From contig CAZTOP010000007.1 of the NCBI GenBank assembly GCA_964615145.1, positions 25,088 through 89,087 of the forward strand: a stretch of 64,000 bases of DNA, in the 5' to 3' direction. The notes under the pieces were generated by a model that saw only the letters and a program-made list of their open reading frames with translations, made no database searches and was not told the origin of the DNA. The position numbers and the translations under genes were made by a program. This DNA is from CAIVPM01 sp964615145. Its GTDB lineage: Bacteria > Bacteroidota > Bacteroidia > Chitinophagales > Chitinophagaceae. Every line of letters starts with the position of its first letter. The first letter of the stretch is position 1. Shown piece after piece: positions 46,667 through 55,057 of this stretch.

Positions 46667-47407
46667 TTATCCATATAACTCAAGATGAACAGCTTTTTTA
46701 TCAAAACCAAGTTCTACAATTCTATGTTTAGCCTCATCAATCATATTTTTCCAGCCACATAAATAAAATGCAGAAGGGTTTAATTCATTGTTAATTTTAT
46801 TCATTAAAACTTTTTCAGTATAAGCCTCGTGAACATAACCTTTACGGCCACAATGTGGAATATCAACCTCTCTTGAAAAGCAAGGCATATAATGAAATCC
46901 AGACAATTTTTCTTGCATTTCTAATAACTCGTCTTTATACAAACAATCTCCAAAATGCCTGCAGCCAAAAATGAGATAAATATTCTGATGAGGAGTATTA
47001 TTATTGTATATAAAATGTACCATTGATCTAAAAGGGGCGATACCAGTTCCAGTACAAATAAAATACAAGTCTTTGTCAATAGTTTCAGGCAAGGTAAACT
47101 TTCCTTGTGGTCCACGCAGTAACAATTCGCTTCCAACAGAAACTTCATTAAACAAATATGTTGTACCCAAACCACCTTCAAGTAAAACAATTACCAGTTC
47201 TATAATATTTGTACCATTAGGAGCAGATGCAATGGAATAACTACGCCAACGTTTATTTTTTTGTTCGTGAATAGGAAGGTCAAGTGTTACAAACTGACCT
47301 GCTTCAAACTCAAAGTTACTTGTTGCAGGAATTTCAATGAAGAAGCGTTTTGTAGTGGAAGAAGCATTTTGTATGTCAATTACCTTTCCTGTTTGCCATT
47401 CAAGCAT
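46667..47407 (-). CDS. Ferredoxin-NADP(+) reductase-like flavoprotein
   Basis: A 246-residue FAD/NAD(P)-binding oxidoreductase. Its N-terminal FAD domain has the motif R55-S-Y-S (RWRSYSIASAP) and a phosphate-binding GGLGTTYL. The C-terminal NAD(P) domain has CTGTGIAPFRSM and a Tyr-Gly end (LELYG), typical of the bacterial Fpr-type reductases. It transfers electrons between NADPH and ferredoxin or flavodoxin. It stands alone between the T9SS operon, which converges on it, and mrdA, which lies upstream on the same strand with a 99-bp gap. Confidence 0.88.
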   Translation of the reverse strand: MLEWQTGKVIDIQNASSTTKRFFIEIPATSNFEFEAGQFVTLDLPIHEQKNKRWRSYSIASAPNGTNIIELVIVLLEGGLGTTYLFNEVSVGSELLLRGPQGKFTLPETIDKDLYFICTGTGIAPFRSMVHFIYNNNTPHQNIYLIFGCRHFGDCLYKDELLEMQEKLSGFHYMPCFSREVDIPHCGRKGYVHEAYTEKVLMNKINNELNPSAFYLCGWKNMIDEAKHRIVELGFDKKAVHLELYG

Positions 47408-47506
47408 AATCGTTGTTTTAGAAATATAAATGTAAGCAACTTAATTTATTGCTATCAATAAAATTATTGGCAACGAAATCGAAACATTTTTTTACAATGA
47501 TTTGTT

Positions 47507-49612
47507 TTATATCTGTTCTTTATTTTGTTTGGTTTGTTTGCGTTTTTCATCTAATAAAACAGCATTCGAACTATCACTAATTCTGGTACTTTTTTTAATA
47601 GGTTGTTTGGAGGAATCGGTAATTGGTAAATTGGGTTTCTGTTCATCTTGATAAATATCTGAGCTGTCTCTTCCCTCTTTATCCATTTCTAAAATATTGT
47701 TTATAGAATCTTGTTTTGCCTTTCGGGCAGCTTCCATAGCATCAATTTGTAACTGCATAATTTTAGGAATTAGCTTCGTATTTGTAATTCTTTCTTCTAG
47801 TCTTTTTCTTTCATTACCAGTAATACTATCTTTTAAATATTTTTCAATTAATAAGCTAGCAATAGGAGCAGATGATTGAGAACCAAAACCAGCATTTTCG
47901 CACATTACAGCAATAGCAATTTGTGGGTTTTCCCTTGGTGCAAACGCTCCAAAAAATGCATGGTCTTTTTGCTTTTCTCCTTTAGTATAATTTTCTACAG
48001 TACCAGTTTTGCCACAAATTGTTATGCCCTCAACCTTAACAGCAGCACCTGTGCCATATTCCATTACAGCTTGCATTCCATCGTGTACAACCTCAAATAC
48101 GCTATCTGGAACATTTAAAACATTGTGTTTTATTTTATAATTATCAAGCAATTTAAACTCATCGCCCCCTTCAATTGAGTCAATTAAATGTGGCGTATAA
48201 AAATGTCCTTTATTAGCAATAGTTGCCATTACGTTTGCAAGTTGTAGAAGAGAGGCTTCGACCTCGCCTTGTCCAATTGCATTTGAAATAATATTGCAAG
48301 AGTTCCATTTTGAACTATGCATTTTTCTGTAAAATGCTGATGATGGGATATTTCCTTTTGTTTCAGAGGGTAAATCTACTCCTAATTTACTTCCTAAACC
48401 AAACGAATGGGCATATCTATTGAATACTTCCAAGGCAGTATCGGTATTAGGATATTTACTTTGGTCTAATATTTTTTTATAAACAGTTGCAAAAAAAGCA
48501 TTATCGCTAACAGCAATAGCACCTTTAATATCAAATGTTCCTTTGTCTAAACATTTAGGTTTGCCATTACCACATCCCCAAAAAGCACCACCACAAGTTA
48601 AACTATAATGTTCATCAATTACACCTTCTGCTAAACCCACTATACCTACAACTGTTTTAAATGTTGAGCCTGGAGAAGATTTGTTACTTACGGGTCTATT
48701 AATTAGTGGCTTTCTTGGATCGGTAAAAAGCTCCCCAAAGTGTTTTCTTCTTTCTGGTCCGGTAAGATAATTTGGATTATAGGTAGGAGCACTTACCATA
48801 CATAATATACCACCAGTTTTTGGGTTAATGGCAACAATACTTCCTACTTTGTCTTTCATTAATTTTTCTCCTAATTTTTGCAACTCAATATCAAGACTAC
48901 TATATAAGTTTTTGCCAGCAATAGCAACGGTATCAAACATTCCATTTTCGTAAGAACCCATATTTCTGCTTAGTTTGTCTTTGATTAGTCGCTTTACACC
49001 TCGTTGCCCCATTAGTACCTTTTCGTAGGTTCTTTCAAGTCCTGTCATACCAGCATAATCCCCCATTTCATAACCCTCGCCATTATGCCTTCTTAAAAAG
49101 CCAGTATCCACTTCAGCAATATAGCCCAATACATTACCTGCTGCATTGTATGGATAACTTCTTACAGAACGTTCGCTCAATAAAAAGCCTGGAAAGCGAT
49201 ACATATTTTCAGATAAACGAGCATATTTTTCTGGTGTAAGTAGTGCCTCAAAAGTTCCAGGTTTAACCCAACTACCAGTTTTATTAATAACTTTTATAAT
49301 TCTTTTTTTGTACGTAATTGTGTCAATATCCATCAAACTGCAAAATGCCAATGTATCTAATCCTTTTGTTTCAGATGGAGTAACGATTAAGTCATACATT
49401 GGAATATTTTCTAAGAGACTATGTTTTTTTCTATCGAAAATAATTCCTCTATTGGGATAGATAGTTTTTCTCAGATTTGCGTTTTCGTCAGCCGCTCTTC
49501 GATATTTTGAAGAAACAATTTGTAAGTTGATTAATTGAAGTAATATAATAACAAAAACTACCACAAAAATGGTTTGCACCACCCTGCTTCGATTTTGATT
49601 GAATACAGACAT
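47507..49612 (-). CDS. mrdA: Penicillin-binding protein 2 (elongasome transpeptidase)
   Basis: Cross-links peptidoglycan during cell elongation as partner of RodA and MreBCD. It is 701 residues: one N-terminal membrane anchor (11-31), a pedestal/dimer domain (about 50-225) and a transpeptidase domain with S316-T-F-K319 (SPGSTFK), S369-D-N and K535-T-G. The C-terminal 90 residues are a highly charged, Lys/Glu/Asp/Ser-rich tail (…KRKQTKQNKEQI) beyond the catalytic domain, which makes it longer than E. coli PBP2 (633). In Bacteroidota mrdA usually follows mreBCD and precedes rodA; here it is about 9 kb away from mreD and no rodA follows. Confidence 0.95.
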   Translation of the reverse strand: MSVFNQNRSRVVQTIFVVVFVIILLQLINLQIVSSKYRRAADENANLRKTIYPNRGIIFDRKKHSLLENIPMYDLIVTPSETKGLDTLAFCSLMDIDTITYKKRIIKVINKTGSWVKPGTFEALLTPEKYARLSENMYRFPGFLLSERSVRSYPYNAAGNVLGYIAEVDTGFLRRHNGEGYEMGDYAGMTGLERTYEKVLMGQRGVKRLIKDKLSRNMGSYENGMFDTVAIAGKNLYSSLDIELQKLGEKLMKDKVGSIVAINPKTGGILCMVSAPTYNPNYLTGPERRKHFGELFTDPRKPLINRPVSNKSSPGSTFKTVVGIVGLAEGVIDEHYSLTCGGAFWGCGNGKPKCLDKGTFDIKGAIAVSDNAFFATVYKKILDQSKYPNTDTALEVFNRYAHSFGLGSKLGVDLPSETKGNIPSSAFYRKMHSSKWNSCNIISNAIGQGEVEASLLQLANVMATIANKGHFYTPHLIDSIEGGDEFKLLDNYKIKHNVLNVPDSVFEVVHDGMQAVMEYGTGAAVKVEGITICGKTGTVENYTKGEKQKDHAFFGAFAPRENPQIAIAVMCENAGFGSQSSAPIASLLIEKYLKDSITGNERKRLEERITNTKLIPKIMQLQIDAMEAARKAKQDSINNILEMDKEGRDSSDIYQDEQKPNLPITDSSKQPIKKSTRISDSSNAVLLDEKRKQTKQNKEQI

Positions 49613-49959
49613 TCTATTTAAGATTTATGATGTTGGAATTACGATTTGTATTGATATTATCAATCGATATAAACGAAAATATGTATAGTTAGTGGATATT
49701 AGTAAACTGTTAAAAAATAATTTCTGTAAGGTTATTAGTGCCAGAAAAACATAGTTGTAGTATTGGCTTTTTGGTTATATAAATCTTCGGATTTTTACAA
49801 AACCAATGTTTTATTGAAGATTGTAACGGGGTGTATAAACAATAATTTTATATCATTTTTTTGTGAAAAAAAATATCAATCTAATCCAGAATGACTTTTA
49901 AAATTATAATGGAATTATTATGTTTCTTTATAAACCATGAATCAACAATCTAAAATAAA

Positions 49960-49991
49960 TTGATTTACTAACCTGCTTTGCCATAAGTTTG
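49960..49991 (+). promoter_or_regulatory. Promoter of the DEAD-box helicase gene
   Basis: TTG at 49960-49962, a 21-nt spacer and an exact -7 box TAAGTTTG at 49984-49991. The predicted start near 49997 leaves a leader of about 155 bases before the ATG at 50154. Confidence 0.5.
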
Positions 49992-50010
49992 CTGCAAGTT
50001 AGGTATTAAT

Positions 50011-50034
50011 AAAGCAGCAAATACAAGCTGCTTT
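50011..50034 (+). promoter_or_regulatory. Leader hairpin upstream of the DEAD-box helicase gene
   Basis: AAAGCAGC (50011-50018) pairs perfectly with GCTGCTTT (50027-50034) around an 8-base loop, near the 5' end of the predicted mRNA. Long structured leaders are known for cold-induced RNA-helicase genes, so a thermosensor or autoregulatory role is possible. Confidence 0.45.
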
Positions 50035-50153
50035 CTACAACAATTAAGGCGAATCCGCCAGCGTTCTAATTCCACACTACACAAAGAATTCCTTCTCATC
50101 AGACCAATGATTAAGAACCTTTTCAATATTTATTTGGTCTAAAAACATTTATA

Positions 50154-51440
50154 ATGTCATTCGAGAAATTGAATTTAATGCAGCCTATACTCAAGGCTCT
50201 AAAACACGAGGGCTATACAACGCCAACCCCAATTCAGGAACAAGCCATACCATTGGTATTGGCTAAAAAAGATTTGCTAGGTGTAGCACAAACTGGCACA
50301 GGAAAAACAGCAGCATTCGCTATTCCAATCATACAGTTATTATGCGAGGATAGAAATATTGCTCCAGGAAAACGTGAAATCAGATGTCTGATTCTTACAC
50401 CCACAAGAGAACTTGCCATACAAATTGGCGAAAGCTTTGAAAACTATGGAAGAAACACACCTTTAAGATATAAAGTAATTTTTGGTGGCGTAAACCAGTT
50501 TAGTCAGGTCGAAGCATTAAAACTTGGTTTAGATGTTTTAATTGCAACACCAGGAAGATTATTGGATTTAATGAACCAACGGTTTGTTGATTTAAACCAC
50601 ATTAAGTTTTTTGTGCTGGATGAAGCAGACAGAATGCTGGATATGGGATTTGTAAACGATGTTAAAAAAGTGATTGCAAAACTTCCTGCAAAAAGACAAT
50701 CATTGTTCTTCTCTGCTACAATGCCACCTGCTATTGTTGAATTGTCTAATACTATTTTAAACAACCCTTCAAAAGTAGAAGTAACACCTGCATCAACAAC
50801 TGTTGAAATTATTAATCAGGTTGTTTACCATATTGATAAGGAAAACAAAAAGCATCTATTAGTTGATATTTTAAAAGACCAAAAAATAGAAAGAGCTCTG
50901 GTATTTACAAGAACTAAACACGGTGCAAATAAAGTTGCTGAAGGTTTATCAAAACTTGGTATCAGGTCAGAAGCAATTCATGGCAACAAGTCTCAAAATG
51001 CCAGACAAAATGCATTGAATAATTTCAAAAGTAAACAAACAAGAGTATTAGTTGCAACAGATATTGCTGCACGTGGAATTGATATTGACGAATTAACACA
51101 CGTAATTAATTACGAATTACCAAATGTACCCGAGCAGTATGTTCATAGAATTGGCAGAACGGGTAGAGCAGGTGCAAGTGGTATTGCCATTGCATTTTGT
51201 GATGCTGAAGAGAAAGAATATTTGCGTGATATTCAAAAGCTGATTGGAAAGCAAATTCCATTGATTGAGAATCATCCTTATCCTTTAATGAATCATACAG
51301 TGTTAAAGGCTTTGCCAAAACCACAGCGTCCGCAAAGAAGTTTTGGTGGAAAAACAACTTTTCAAAAAAGTGCTAATAGAAGCGGAGAGTTTCCTAAAAA
51401 ACCAGCAGGACAAAATCATTCATCATATAGAGGAAGATAA
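50154..51440 (+). CDS. DEAD-box ATP-dependent RNA helicase (RhlE-like)
   Basis: Unwinds RNA duplexes in ribosome assembly, mRNA decay or cold adaptation. It is 428 residues with all core motifs: Q motif PTPIQEQAIP, Walker A AQTGTGKT (45-52), PTRELA, GG, TPGR, DEAD (156-159), SAT (187-189), ATDIAARGID and HRIGRTGRAG. The tail beyond about residue 380 is basic and low-complexity (KPQRPQRSFGGKTTF...SSYRGR), typical of RhlE-type proteins that contact RNA. It has its own promoter, a long leader and a downstream terminator, so it is monocistronic. Confidence 0.95.
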   Translation: MSFEKLNLMQPILKALKHEGYTTPTPIQEQAIPLVLAKKDLLGVAQTGTGKTAAFAIPIIQLLCEDRNIAPGKREIRCLILTPTRELAIQIGESFENYGRNTPLRYKVIFGGVNQFSQVEALKLGLDVLIATPGRLLDLMNQRFVDLNHIKFFVLDEADRMLDMGFVNDVKKVIAKLPAKRQSLFFSATMPPAIVELSNTILNNPSKVEVTPASTTVEIINQVVYHIDKENKKHLLVDILKDQKIERALVFTRTKHGANKVAEGLSKLGIRSEAIHGNKSQNARQNALNNFKSKQTRVLVATDIAARGIDIDELTHVINYELPNVPEQYVHRIGRTGRAGASGIAIAFCDAEEKEYLRDIQKLIGKQIPLIENHPYPLMNHTVLKALPKPQRPQRSFGGKTTFQKSANRSGEFPKKPAGQNHSSYRGR

Positions 51441-51447
51441 ATAAAAC

Positions 51448-51483
51448 AAGAGAGGTTGGCAATATGTCAACCTCTCTTATTTT
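51448..51483. terminator. Bidirectional terminator between helicase and comB-like genes
   Basis: AAGAGAGGTTG (51448-51458) pairs with 51468-51478 around a 9-base loop, followed by a T-rich stretch. It sits between the two convergent stop codons. Confidence 0.88.
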
Positions 51484-51491
51484 ATAACCAT

Positions 51492-52217
51492 CTAATGTAT
51501 ATACAAAGCATCGTTCTTATAAATTGGCAATACATTAGCACCATCAATAGTTACACAAAACTCCATGTCTTTTTCCAAGCCATATTTTGCAAGTCTGTGC
51601 CAGTGTGTGGTGTTTTTTATAAAAGATGTTAAATCATTTTTATGTAATTGATACATTTGCTCTGCCATTAAACTGGCGTCGCAATGAATGGTAAAGTTTG
51701 CTTTTAAATTGCTAATTACTGCACCAGCAAAGAGTGTATCTTCTAGATTAAATCTATCTTTCCAGGCAGAGCAACCTAAATAAACATCCTTCTTTTGCTG
51801 TTGTAAATAATTACAAACTGCACTTAAGTTTGGGAAAGAACCTGTAATAACATCACTAGCTCCATTGTTAATTGCCATGTGTAATAACTTGGTGCCATTG
51901 GTGGTTGTAAGTACTAATGTTTTTCCATCAATAAAATCTTTAGAGTATTCTGCTGGAGAATTGCCATATTGCAAACCTTCAATTACTTTTCCATCACGTT
52001 CGCCAGCTGTAATGCTATTTGGAGTTGCATTACCAATAGCAATACATTTTTCAACATTATCTACCGGTATTATTTTATTAGCTCCATTGTACAACGCAGT
52101 AGCAATGGTACTTGTAGCTCTAAAAACATCAATAATAACAACAATGCTATTTTTTATATCGTATATGTCTAGCAACTTTGGAGAAAGAACTGTATGTAAG
52201 TTGGGGTAATTACTCAT
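51492..52217 (-). CDS. ComB-family 2-phosphosulfolactate phosphatase homologue
   Basis: A 241-residue member of the ComB family (Mg2+-dependent phosphatase of coenzyme M synthesis in methanogens). Conserved family stretches are present: DVFRATST (about 30-37), AGERDGKVIEGLQYGNSP, TTTNGT and CSAWKDRFNLEDTLFAG. In bacteria without coenzyme M the physiological substrate is not established; a sulfonate or other phosphate ester is possible. No other coenzyme M or sulfolactate gene is next to it. It stands alone, convergent with the RNA-helicase gene across a terminator. Confidence 0.9.
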   Translation of the reverse strand: MSNYPNLHTVLSPKLLDIYDIKNSIVVIIDVFRATSTIATALYNGANKIIPVDNVEKCIAIGNATPNSITAGERDGKVIEGLQYGNSPAEYSKDFIDGKTLVLTTTNGTKLLHMAINNGASDVITGSFPNLSAVCNYLQQQKKDVYLGCSAWKDRFNLEDTLFAGAVISNLKANFTIHCDASLMAEQMYQLHKNDLTSFIKNTTHWHRLAKYGLEKDMEFCVTIDGANVLPIYKNDALYIH

Positions 52218-52296
52218 ATTTTTTTAAGTATAATTTTTTATACTTTAATGTTTAATTGAATGTTGTTGATTTTAATGAAAAAAAATATAAGTTTAA

Positions 52297-53004
52297 CTAT
52301 GAAATACTAGTCAGGCTTCTAAATATATCTTCTAAACTTTTTCCTGTTTTTTGCAAATTACTAAGTAAATCATCAGCAACAATTTTGCCTTTGTTAATAA
52401 TAATAACCCTATCGCAAATAGCTTGAACTTCTTGTAAAATGTGAGACGAAAAAAGTACAGTTTTGTTTTTACCTTGTTCTTTAATAACGTTTCTAATTTC
52501 AATAATTTGATTAGGGTCAAGACCGCTTGTTGGCTCATCTAAAATCAATACTTCTGGCTGATGAATAAGGGCTGCAGCCAAGCCCACACGCTGCTTATAG
52601 CCTTTTGATAGCTGCCCTACTTTTTTATTTTTCTCAACTTGTAAACCAACAAGTTCAATGATGTTGCTGATTACACTTTGCTCATTGCTAATTTTGTGCA
52701 CTCCTGCAATAAAGCTTAAATATTCTTTCACATACATTTCATAATATAAAGGATTTGCTTCGGGTAAATAACCAATTTTTTTCTTGGCTACAATAGTATT
52801 TGTTTTAACATCAATACCACAAACTTTTGCATCTCCAGCATCTTGTTGTAAATAGCCTGTAAGCATTTTCATTGTTGTGCTTTTACCTGCACCATTGGGC
52901 CCAAGAAAACCAACAATTTCTCCTTTATTTATGTTGAATGAAATATTATCAACTGCTTTTTGTGTACCGTATATTTTTGTAAGATTGGATACTTCTATTG
53001 ACAT
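52297..53004 (-). CDS. ABC transporter ATP-binding protein, GldA-like
   Basis: A 235-residue ABC ATPase with all motifs intact: Walker A GPNGAGKST (35-43), signature LSKGYKQRVGLA (132-143), Walker B LILDEP (152-157) and switch His188. The N-terminal two thirds strongly resemble GldA, the ATPase of the Bacteroidota gliding-motility ABC complex (VGFLGPNGAGKSTTMKML, IGYLPEANPLYYEMYVKEYL). GldA is close to 300 residues, so this protein lacks the usual C-terminal domain and ends SLEDIFRSLTSIS. No permease (GldF/GldG-like) gene is adjacent. It may serve an unlinked permease; the gliding link is inference. Confidence 0.85.
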   Translation of the reverse strand: MSIEVSNLTKIYGTQKAVDNISFNINKGEIVGFLGPNGAGKSTTMKMLTGYLQQDAGDAKVCGIDVKTNTIVAKKKIGYLPEANPLYYEMYVKEYLSFIAGVHKISNEQSVISNIIELVGLQVEKNKKVGQLSKGYKQRVGLAAALIHQPEVLILDEPTSGLDPNQIIEIRNVIKEQGKNKTVLFSSHILQEVQAICDRVIIINKGKIVADDLLSNLQKTGKSLEDIFRSLTSIS

Positions 53005-53061
53005 TTTGTAAAGATAAGAGTAGACACATAAGTCTAAATAATTTTAACAAACAGATAGCTC

Positions 53062-53283
53062 TTATTTATCATATTCTCCCTTAAAAGCATACCAGCCAAA
53101 CAAAGCTAACCCAGTAGCAATTGGTATAAAAATAATAATGATAATAATCCAAGGCATCGGTTTGTTGATATCTAACTTTCCATAAGGGTTTATGTTTTGA
53201 ATAGCAGATTGAACCAAGAAAACAATTGCTGCAATAGCAACAATTATCCAAACAATTCCAAGATATTTTTTTATTGTATTCAC
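53062..53283 (-). CDS. Small two-helix membrane protein next to MFS transporter
   Basis: A 73-residue protein with two membrane helices (about 8-27 and 45-66) joined by a loop containing NPYGKLDINKP, ending in GWYAFKGEYDK. It resembles a small family I recall as DUF6814, whose members in Bacteroidota are often encoded beside MFS transporters, but I cannot verify that. The neighbour on the same strand is the MFS gene, 56 bp upstream, so the two may form one transcript and act together in the inner membrane. Confidence 0.7.
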   Translation of the reverse strand: MNTIKKYLGIVWIIVAIAAIVFLVQSAIQNINPYGKLDINKPMPWIIIIIIFIPIATGLALFGWYAFKGEYDK

Positions 53284-53339
53284 TTTAATTATTTTAAATG
53301 TTGAATGATAAATTTTAAATAAAACCCAATTGCCACTAG

Positions 53340-54842
53340 CTATTCGCCACTTGCTTTTTTACTACTCAAATATAAAATCCCTATTACAAAACAAATTATT
53401 GCCACGCCAATTGGATAAGACAATCCACTTAAATAATTGCTACCAGGCGAAACAGTAATTAATGTTGCAATGAAAGGGACTAATCCACCAAATACACCAT
53501 TGCCAATATGGTAAGGTAAACTCATACTGGTGTATCTGATTTTTGTAGGAAAAAGTTCAACTAAAAATGCAGCTATTGGACCATACACCATTGTTACAAA
53601 TATTACTAAAATAAAGATTAAACCAATAATCTTCCATTGATAGCTCGATGCTAATGTGATTGTTTTTTTTGTTTCAATCGGCGAGTTGATGTTTATTTTC
53701 AATTTTTCTAAAGAATAAGTTTCCGTTAGTAAAAGCTTTGAACTATCTGTAAATACTGCACTTGTGTTCTTAACAATTAAAGAGTCTGATAGCTTATTTG
53801 GATTGATTTTTTTGCTTGTAATAATAATTGATGTTACTTCAATTTTATTTTTGGTATCACATATTTCATATAATTTTTTAAAGATGGGTCGATAGCAAAT
53901 CACAGCCAATAACATTCCTGTTAACATAATTCCTTTGCGTCCAATTTTATCACTCAGCCAACCAAATACTACAAAAAAAGGTGTTGCAAAAATTAGTGCA
54001 ATGCCAATCCATGTATTAGTTTGAGTAGCTTCTAGTCCGCAAGTTTTTAGTAGAAATGTTTGAGCATAAAACTGACCTGTGTACCATACAACGCCCTGTC
54101 CCATTGTTGCACCAAATAATGCTAATAACACCATCTTCATATTTGCTTTGTTACCAAAACTTTCTTTTAATGGGTTGGTAGATGTTTTGCCTTCTGATTT
54201 TAGTTTAGTAAACAAAGGGCTTTCCTTCATCTTCATTCTAATAACAACAGAAACCAGTACTAAAAAGATACTCATTAAAAATGGCAAACGCCAACCCCAT
54301 TCATTATATGCTTCTTTGCTTAAAGAACTTTGAACTGTTATTATAACTACTAATGAAACAAACAAACCCAATGTGGCTGTAGTTTGTATCCAACTCGTGT
54401 AATAACCACGTTTTCCTTCTGGTGCATATTCTGCAACATAAGTTGCAGCACCACCATATTCTCCTCCCAATGCTAAGCCTTGTAATAACCTTAGTATTAA
54501 AATTAAATATGGAGCAAAAGAAAAGCTTGCATAAGTAGGCATGCATCCAATTAAAAATGTGCTACCACCCATTATCACCAACGTTAGTAAAAAAGTATAT
54601 TTTCTACCAACAATATCTCCAAGTCTTCCAAAAAATAAAGCACCAAATGGGCGTACAATAAACCCTGCAGCAAAAGTTGCCAATGTTGCTAAAAATGCAG
54701 TTGTAGGATTTGTAGATGGAAAAAATTTTTCGGAAATAATTGTTGCTAAACTTCCAAAAATATAAAAGTCGTACCATTCAATTAAAGTACCAACAGAAGA
54801 TGCTCCAATAACTTTCCAAATATTTTTTGTTGAACTTATCAT
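53340..54842 (-). CDS. MFS transporter, metabolite:H+ symporter (MHS) family
   Basis: A 500-residue inner-membrane transporter. MHS-type signatures are clear: the N-terminal SVGTLIEWYDFYIFGSLA, the loop GRLGDIVGRKYTF, the segment RLLQGLALGGEYGGAATYVAEYAP, and the second half GWLSDKIGRKGIML. Between helices 9 and 10 there is a long polar insert (about residues 322-407, Lys/Ser/Thr-rich) expected on the outer face of the membrane. The family carries dicarboxylates, betaine, proline or small organic acids. It is divergent from acs across 215 bp, which makes a short-chain acid such as acetate a plausible but unproven substrate. Confidence 0.88.
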   Translation of the reverse strand: MISSTKNIWKVIGASSVGTLIEWYDFYIFGSLATIISEKFFPSTNPTTAFLATLATFAAGFIVRPFGALFFGRLGDIVGRKYTFLLTLVIMGGSTFLIGCMPTYASFSFAPYLILILRLLQGLALGGEYGGAATYVAEYAPEGKRGYYTSWIQTTATLGLFVSLVVIITVQSSLSKEAYNEWGWRLPFLMSIFLVLVSVVIRMKMKESPLFTKLKSEGKTSTNPLKESFGNKANMKMVLLALFGATMGQGVVWYTGQFYAQTFLLKTCGLEATQTNTWIGIALIFATPFFVVFGWLSDKIGRKGIMLTGMLLAVICYRPIFKKLYEICDTKNKIEVTSIIITSKKINPNKLSDSLIVKNTSAVFTDSSKLLLTETYSLEKLKININSPIETKKTITLASSYQWKIIGLIFILVIFVTMVYGPIAAFLVELFPTKIRYTSMSLPYHIGNGVFGGLVPFIATLITVSPGSNYLSGLSYPIGVAIICFVIGILYLSSKKASGE

Positions 54843-54884
54843 AAGGCAGAAGAAGAAATTAGTTAGAGATTGCCAACATACATC

Positions 54885-54923
54885 TTAAATTTTGTTTAGC
54901 AAAAAAACTATAACAAAATTTAA
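54885..54923. repeat. 12-bp inverted repeat between MFS and acs genes
   Basis: TTAAATTTTGTT (54885-54896) is exactly complementary to 54912-54923 with a 15-bp spacer. It lies 42 bp upstream of the MFS start and 134 bp upstream of acs, in the divergent region. Operator-like, but A/T-rich. Confidence 0.5.
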
Positions 54924-55057
54924 AATAGAATTATAAAATCAGGTTCTGCAAAGGTTGTCGGTGAAATGTTAAATTAAAATCTTACGGTCATCTAAAAAAA
55001 TCATAAATCTCCAAATGCTATTCCCCTAATTTTATCCTCTATAAAAAATACGATTGT

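Larger units (their letters stand above)
49613..50153. other. 541-bp intergenic region upstream of the DEAD-box helicase
   Basis: The largest gene-free stretch of the window. It separates divergent mrdA and the RNA-helicase gene. The part near 49620-49950 is A/T-rich, and I find no gene or RNA there beyond a 20-codon frame. The right part holds a promoter (49960-49991) and a hairpin (50011-50034), and gives the helicase mRNA a predicted leader of about 155 bases. Confidence 0.6.

Noticed and set aside
49894..49956. 20-codon frame in the large intergenic region upstream of the RNA helicase
   Set aside because: Too short, no ribosome-binding or conservation signal, and just upstream of the predicted promoter.
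50050..50075. GGCGAATCCGCC stretch that could suggest a tRNA T-arm
   Set aside because: No acceptor stem or anticodon arm can be folded around it; no tRNA is supported.
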